Assembly: GCA_012518155.1 (NCBI GenBank)
Contig: JAAYTC010000260.1
Span: forward strand, 1 to 9,958
Source of the DNA: Bacteroidales bacterium
GTDB taxonomy: Bacteria; Bacteroidota; Bacteroidia; Bacteroidales; Dysgonomonadaceae
DNA length: 9,958 nucleotides
Direction: 5' to 3'
The notes under the pieces were generated by a model, which did no database searches, was not told where the DNA came from, and saw only the letters and a program-made list of their open reading frames with translations. This document shows, piece after piece, positions 5,925 through 9,958 of the stretch. The position numbers and the translations under genes are program-made. How positions within the stretch are numbered: position 1 is the stretch's first letter; each line of letters starts with the position of its first letter.

Positions 5925-6443
5925 ATGAAGACAAAAATTTCTTTCGAAAAACAACTATTAAGTCTGCAGGACAATATGTTTAATTTCGCGTTAACATTGA
6001 CTGCCGACCGTGAGGAAGCGAAAGACCTATTACAGGAAACGACGCTTCGGGTATTAGACAACAGAGAGAAATATTATGAGAATGTGAACTTCAAAGGTTG
6101 GGTTTTCACCATCATGCATAATATTTTCGTAAATAACTATAGAAAGATCGTTAGAAGCCAAACCATTATAGATAAAACGGAAAATTTATATCACCTTAAT
6201 TTACCGCAAGATTCGGGATTCGATACACCGGACGGGGCTTACACGATAAAGGAGATTAACAAGGCTATTAACAGCTTCACCGACGAATATAAGGTACCAT
6301 TCTCGATGCATGTTTCCGGGTATAAGTACGAAGAGATTGCAAAGCATTTGGGGCTTCCGATCGGAACAGTGAAAAGCCGTATTTTCTTTGCGCGAAAAAG
6401 GTTGCAAGAGTTATTGAAAGATTTTAGGTATTACGCGGAATAG
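5925..6443 (+). CDS. ECF-type RNA polymerase sigma factor
   Basis: The 172-residue product has the two-domain ECF layout. Sigma-2 spans about residues 12-75, with the core-binding and -10-recognition helices around LTADREEAKDLLQETTLRVL and the FKGWVFTIMHNIFVNNYRK helix. A linker (76-105) follows, then sigma-4 at about 108-165, whose helix-turn-helix includes YEEIAKHLGLPIGTVKSRIF. It redirects RNA polymerase to a specific promoter set, whose targets cannot be told here. No anti-sigma factor, FecR-like partner or SusC/D gene is adjacent: downstream are terminators and the convergent lon gene, and upstream is coaA. It therefore looks like one of the stand-alone Bacteroidota ECF factors. The sequence is visibly more AT-rich than htpG, coaA and lon. 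The ATG at 5925 gives a complete sigma-2 domain. Confidence 0.93.
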   Translation: MKTKISFEKQLLSLQDNMFNFALTLTADREEAKDLLQETTLRVLDNREKYYENVNFKGWVFTIMHNIFVNNYRKIVRSQTIIDKTENLYHLNLPQDSGFDTPDGAYTIKEINKAINSFTDEYKVPFSMHVSGYKYEEIAKHLGLPIGTVKSRIFFARKRLQELLKDFRYYAE

Positions 6444-6463
6444 AGCGTAGGCAATAATAAAAG

Positions 6464-6491
6464 AAAACCTCTTCCGGAAAGAAGAGGTTTT
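6464..6491. terminator. Bidirectional terminator between the sigma gene and lon
   Basis: AAAACCTCTT (6464-6473) pairs perfectly with AAGAGGTTTT (6482-6491) around an 8-nt loop. The A/T arms supply U-rich tails on both strands, with a T-rich stretch on the minus-strand side (reading CTTTTATTATT). It is placed to end the rightward sigma-factor transcript and the leftward lon transcript. Confidence 0.85.
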
Positions 6492-6502
6492 CGATTTTAA
6501 TA

Positions 6503-6529
6503 GGGGAGCATCGAGGTACTCCTTTTTTT
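6503..6529 (+). terminator. Second, rightward terminator before the lon 3' end
   Basis: GGAG (6505-6508) pairs with CTCC (6519-6522), extended inward past one mismatch by AT (6510-6511) with GT (6516-6517). A run of seven T follows at 6523-6529. It faces rightward and backs up the hairpin at 6464-6491, shielding lon from antisense read-through. Confidence 0.65.
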
Positions 6530-6542
6530 GTGTCGTTGTGCT

Positions 6543-9011
6543 CTATTTTGATCCTTTTGAGATAGTGAACTTCTTAGGGTTTTTTACTTTTTCTTTCGTT
6601 AAAGCTAAATCGAGCACCTCCTTTACATCTTCCACGTAATGAAATACAAGCCCCTTCAAATATTCCGGCTTCACCTCCTCGACATCCTTTTTGTTCTCTT
6701 TGCAGAGGATGATATCCTTGATGCCGGCTCGCTTGGCGGCTAATATTTTTTCCCGTATACCACCTACCGGCAGTACTTTGCCGCGGAGCGTGATCTCGCC
6801 CGTCATGGCCAAGTTTGCACGTACCTTGCGTTGGGTGTAAATGGAGGCAAGCGAAGTAATCATGGTGATACCCGCGGATGGCCCGTCTTTAGGTATCGCG
6901 CCTTCCGGCACGTGAATATGGGTATTCCAGTGTTCGAAGATTTCGGGGTTTATATCCAGTTCTTCCGTGTGGGATTGGATGTATTCAAGGGCAAGCATGG
7001 CGGACTCTTTCATCACTTCACCCAGGTTACCCGTGAGGGTAAGCTTCGAACCTTTCCCTCGGCTGAGAGAACTCTCCACGAAAAGTATCTCCCCACCCAC
7101 GGCCGTCCACGCCAACCCTGTCACTACCCCGGCGTACTCGTTGCCCTGGTAACGCTCTTTGGTGTGCTCCTCGGGGCCCAAGTATTCTTTTAAATCGCCT
7201 ACCTTTAGTGATTTGGGATAATCTTCTTCGGCGGCAACCCGGCGGGCTACTCGTCGCATGATTTTAGCGATCTTCTTGTTCAGATCGCGAACGCCCGATT
7301 CTCGCGTGTAGTTTTCCACGATTCGTTGTAGGGTAGGCTTGGGAATCGTGAACGCGTCCTTGGGTATCCCATGGTTGGCAAGCTCTTTCGGGAGCAGGTG
7401 ACGATGAGCGATTTCTACTTTCTCTTCCGTGATGTATCCCCCCACGTTAATCAACTCCATGCGATCGAGCAACGGTTGTGGGATAGCGTTTAGGTTGTTA
7501 GCAGTCGCGATAAATAGTACTTTCGATAAATCGTAACCGATCGAAAGGTAGTTGTCGTAGAACGACGAGTTTTGCTCGGGGTCGAGTACTTCCAGTAATG
7601 CCGAGGAGGGGTCACCCCGAAAATTGCTGCCAATTTTGTCTACTTCATCGAGCACGAACACAGGATTCGATGAGCCGGCCTTTTGCACGCTTTGAATGAC
7701 GCGCCCCGGGATGGCACCGATGTATGTACGACGGTGCCCCCGAATTTCGGCTTCGTCATGCAGCCCTCCTAACGATATACGGACGTATTTACGGTTGAGT
7801 GCTTCGGCAACCGATTTACCCAAGGAGGTTTTCCCCACCCCGGGAGGGCCGTAAAGGCATAGAATGGGCGATTTTAAATCTCCTTTCAATTTCAACACTG
7901 CCAAGTGCTCGATAATTCGTTCTTTCACTTTCTCCATGCCAAAGTGATCTCGGTCGAGTATCTTCTGGGCATTTTTCAGGTTGAAATTGTCTTTGGTATA
8001 TTCACCCCAAGGGAGATCCAGTATTGTTTGAAGGTACCCGAACTGGACCGAATAATCGGGTGCTTGGGGATTCAGCCGTTCCAGCTTGGTGACCTCTTTC
8101 TCGAATGTTTCAGCCACTTCGGCACTCCATTTCTTTTTCTTGGCCTTTGCTCGGAACTCGTTGATCTCTATCTGTTGCGTGCTGCCACCCAGTTCTTCTT
8201 GGATGGTTTTTATCTGTTGCTGCAGGAAGTATTCTTTCTGTTGCTGGTTGAGATCCTCGCGCGTCTTCATCTGGATATTCATTTTCAATTCCAGCATCTG
8301 GGACTCTCGGTTCAGGATCATCAGCATACGATAGGCGTGCTCTTTCTCGTCATTTATACTCAACAGCTCTTGCTTCTCGCGGCTGTCGATGGGCAAATTG
8401 GTGCCACAATAGCTGAGAAGCATCTCGGAAAAAGATTCGCTGCGAATAGTATGCATCAGCTCTTTAGGAGGCTCTCCCAAGAGATGGAGCATATGCAGCA
8501 TCGCGTCGCGGATCGATTCGAGAATGGCGTTAAACTCTTTATCGTCTCTTGAAGCCTTGGTGAACTCCTTAATTTTATAGGTAGCCACCATGTAGGGTTC
8601 AGAACGGGTAATCTCGAACCACTCGAACCGCTTTTTTGCTTGTACAATAATGCTATAGTTGTTGTCGCTTAATTCGATCACCCGAATCACTTCAGCAATC
8701 ACCCCAATCGGGTATAAGTCTTCTGCCGATGGATCTTCCACGCCTGTTTCTTTTTGGCATACCAGGCCAATGTAGCGTTGCTTCGGCTTGAGCGATTTTA
8801 CCAGATCAAGTGATTTTTTCCGACCTACTGAAATAGGGAGCGTGCTGCCCGGGAAAACAATGGTGTTCCGCAAAGGGAGTAGAGGTATGGTCTTCTGTAA
8901 ATACGATTCGTCGATATCGGTGTTACCGTCGATAAAATCGTTACCTATAAATGAAATGATCTCCCCTTCGGGCTCGTTGCTACTCGGTATATGTTTTTTG
9001 AATGGATTCAT
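6543..9011 (-). CDS. lon: ATP-dependent serine protease Lon
   Basis: Lon is a cytoplasmic AAA+ protease that degrades misfolded and regulatory proteins. The product has 822 residues, in line with Bacteroidota Lon. The N-terminal substrate-binding domain begins with PLLPLRNTIVFPG (43-55) and ends in a coiled coil at about 235-320, rich in Gln and Lys. The AAA+ module has Walker A GPPGVGKTS (388-396, Lys394) and Walker B VFVLDEVDKI (451-460, Asp455-Glu456). The C-terminal protease domain has the Ser-Lys dyad: Ser712 in PKDGPSAGI and Lys755 in REKILAAK. All catalytic residues are intact. About 40 residues precede the conserved N-domain, and the tail (about 805-822) is lysine-rich. Transcription runs leftward, divergent from the sialidase gene and convergent with the sigma gene. 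No clear consensus promoter is seen upstream. Confidence 0.97.
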   Translation of the reverse strand: MNPFKKHIPSSNEPEGEIISFIGNDFIDGNTDIDESYLQKTIPLLPLRNTIVFPGSTLPISVGRKKSLDLVKSLKPKQRYIGLVCQKETGVEDPSAEDLYPIGVIAEVIRVIELSDNNYSIIVQAKKRFEWFEITRSEPYMVATYKIKEFTKASRDDKEFNAILESIRDAMLHMLHLLGEPPKELMHTIRSESFSEMLLSYCGTNLPIDSREKQELLSINDEKEHAYRMLMILNRESQMLELKMNIQMKTREDLNQQQKEYFLQQQIKTIQEELGGSTQQIEINEFRAKAKKKKWSAEVAETFEKEVTKLERLNPQAPDYSVQFGYLQTILDLPWGEYTKDNFNLKNAQKILDRDHFGMEKVKERIIEHLAVLKLKGDLKSPILCLYGPPGVGKTSLGKSVAEALNRKYVRISLGGLHDEAEIRGHRRTYIGAIPGRVIQSVQKAGSSNPVFVLDEVDKIGSNFRGDPSSALLEVLDPEQNSSFYDNYLSIGYDLSKVLFIATANNLNAIPQPLLDRMELINVGGYITEEKVEIAHRHLLPKELANHGIPKDAFTIPKPTLQRIVENYTRESGVRDLNKKIAKIMRRVARRVAAEEDYPKSLKVGDLKEYLGPEEHTKERYQGNEYAGVVTGLAWTAVGGEILFVESSLSRGKGSKLTLTGNLGEVMKESAMLALEYIQSHTEELDINPEIFEHWNTHIHVPEGAIPKDGPSAGITMITSLASIYTQRKVRANLAMTGEITLRGKVLPVGGIREKILAAKRAGIKDIILCKENKKDVEEVKPEYLKGLVFHYVEDVKEVLDLALTKEKVKNPKKFTISKGSK

Positions 9012-9032
9012 TTTGCTCTTTTATTCCCCTTA

Positions 9033-9040
9033 TAAATATA
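9033..9040 (-). promoter_or_regulatory. Possible -7 box of lon
   Basis: On the minus strand this reads TATATTTA, one base off TAnnTTTG, 21 bp before the lon ATG. No TTTG lies 19-21 bp upstream, so support is weak. The exact lon promoter remains unidentified from sequence. Confidence 0.2.
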
Positions 9041-9124
9041 AAAGTGGGTTTATTTGTTCCTACTACTATCTGCTATGTTTCATCAAAATCCGTGCCAAAG
9101 GGCGGAGGGTAAGAAAATAGTTGA

Positions 9125-9132
9125 TATATTTG
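9125..9132 (+). promoter_or_regulatory. Candidate -7 box of the sialidase gene
   Basis: TATATTTG matches TAnnTTTG exactly and lies about 85 bp before the sialidase ATG. The -33 position (around 9102-9105) reads GCGG rather than TTTG. The promoter may therefore depend on an activator. A start near 9138 would leave an 80-nt leader that includes the direct repeats at 9157-9184. Confidence 0.45.
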
Positions 9133-9156
9133 TACCTCCTGTTTTTTTAATGGACA

Positions 9157-9184
9157 ATACACGTTTATGCATGGCATACACGTT
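9157..9184. repeat. 9-bp direct repeats ATACACGTT around a small dyad
   Basis: ATACACGTT occurs at 9157-9165 and again at 9176-9184, a 19-bp period close to two helical turns. Between and overlapping the copies is TATGC-ATG-GCATA (9166-9178). The group lies just upstream of the sialidase start codon, probably in its leader. It could be an operator, but a chance repeat cannot be excluded. Confidence 0.35.
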
Positions 9185-9217
9185 CGTTCAACAGGATAAT
9201 TATAAACGCATAAATAG

Positions 9218-9958
9218 ATGAAAAGAGTTGTATTATTGAATCTTGCAATTATCCTCGCGATGGCGCACCTTCAAGGAGCGGATACCATTCAGGTAAAACC
9301 TAATCAAGTTCCAATCTTGATTGATAGGGCGGATAACGTGTTGTTTTACGTCCGTGTTAATGCCCGCGAGTCGAAGGAATTGAATGAAGTAAATCTACGT
9401 TTTGCCAACTCCATGAATATGGTGGAGGTGGAAGCCGTGAAATTATATTACAGCGGTACGGAAGCCCCCCAGCGTTTTGGAGAGGTGCATTACGCTCCAG
9501 TGCGGCAATATGTTTCAAGCCATACCCCGGGAATGACGCGAAAGGCGAATCCCTCCTATTCAATAAAGGTTGCCGAGGTGCTTTCGCCGGCAAACGAAGT
9601 AACATTGACCTCCAACTACAAGCTTTTTCCCGGTATTAATTACTTCTGGATTAGCTTGCAGATGAAGCCGGACGCATCGCTTTTAACGACCGTGGATGTT
9701 GATTTTACGACCGGCAAGTTGGATGGGAAGCAAGCCCCTCTCCACTTCGCGAATGAGAGTAAGCCTTTTCGGTTGGGAGTTGGCGTACGGCACGCGGGAG
9801 ACGACGGTTCTGCCGCGTACCGGATCCCGGGATTGGTCACTTCCAAGGAGGGTACCCTGCTGGGGGTTTACGACGTGCGATACAATAGCAGTGTCGATTT
9901 GCAGGAGTACGTGGATGTAGGGTTGAGCCGGAGTACGAACAAAGGACAAACATGGGAA
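9218..9958 (+). CDS. nanH: Secreted sialidase (GH33), 5' part, cut by the window edge
   Basis: Exo-alpha-sialidases release terminal sialic acid from host glycans. The first 247 codons are present and the frame stays open to the last base. Residues 1-20 form a signal peptide (Lys-Arg start, hydrophobic core 4-16, likely cleavage near Gly20-Ala21), so the enzyme should be exported. Residues about 23-180 resemble the beta-sandwich N-terminal domain of Bacteroidota sialidases. The catalytic propeller begins with YRIPGL (201-206), whose Arg202 is the first arginine of the substrate-binding triad. YDVRY (218-222) follows, with the probable acid/base Asp219. A first Asp-box-like motif, STNKGQTW (239-246), carries Asn where Asp is usual. 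The nucleophilic Tyr and the other triad arginines lie beyond the window. The ATG at 9218 is preceded by an A-rich leader. Confidence 0.88.
   Translation, partial: MKRVVLLNLAIILAMAHLQGADTIQVKPNQVPILIDRADNVLFYVRVNARESKELNEVNLRFANSMNMVEVEAVKLYYSGTEAPQRFGEVHYAPVRQYVSSHTPGMTRKANPSYSIKVAEVLSPANEVTLTSNYKLFPGINYFWISLQMKPDASLLTTVDVDFTTGKLDGKQAPLHFANESKPFRLGVGVRHAGDDGSAAYRIPGLVTSKEGTLLGVYDVRYNSSVDLQEYVDVGLSRSTNKGQTWE

Noticed and set aside
7905..8552. Plus-strand open frame of 215 codons inside lon
   Set aside because: It lies wholly antisense to a fully intact Lon coding region. The Leu/Phe-rich translation is typical of the reverse of a Glu/Lys/Gln-rich coiled-coil segment.
9104..9148. Hairpin GGAGG-TA / TA-CCTCC followed by seven T, resembling a terminator before the sialidase gene
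   Set aside because: The loop is 21 nt, the stem has a bulge, no rightward gene lies upstream to be terminated, and the sialidase -7 box falls in the loop. If real it could only stop antisense transcription from the lon side.

Overview
The window looks like a chromosomal housekeeping segment from a member of the Bacteroidota, most likely order Bacteroidales. Three things point there: the protein families (a DUF4369-type lipoprotein with a TlpA-like C-terminus, Bacteroidales-style GreA, HIT protein, HtpG and Lon, and a BNR sialidase); promoters that fit the Bacteroidota consensus TTTG-N19-21-TAnnTTTG; and start codons preceded by A-rich sequence rather than a Shine-Dalgarno. The genus cannot be fixed from the sequence alone.

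Layout. Bases 1-274 hold no convincing gene. A rightward block follows: a lipoprotein with a thioredoxin fold that has lost its redox cysteines (328-1488), greA (1777-2247), a HIT-family nucleotide hydrolase (2330-2725), htpG (2857-4752), coaA type I pantothenate kinase (4772-5722), and an ECF-type sigma factor (5925-6443). Two back-to-back hairpins at 6464-6529 end this block. The first is also placed to terminate lon, which runs leftward (9011-6543). Divergent from lon, a secreted sialidase gene starts at 9218 and runs off the right edge.

Functional themes. greA and the HIT gene probably form a transcription/nucleotide unit. htpG and coaA are 19 bp apart and are probably co-transcribed. HtpG and Lon are protein quality-control genes, and an ECF sigma gene lies between them. 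The sialidase belongs to host-glycan foraging and opens a separate functional region.

The strongest non-coding signal is the roughly 235-nt leader of greA. A consensus promoter at 1506-1536 is followed about 25 nt downstream of the presumed start by a 12-bp hairpin plus a T-run, and a small upstream hairpin would compete with it. This is an attenuator-like arrangement resembling, in layout only, the E. coli greA leader that yields GraL. Two more hairpins lie between it and the start codon. A second regulatory candidate is a sigma-54-type -24/-12 element upstream of htpG. I saw no mobile element, CRISPR array, tRNA or rRNA, and no clearly novel multi-gene system.
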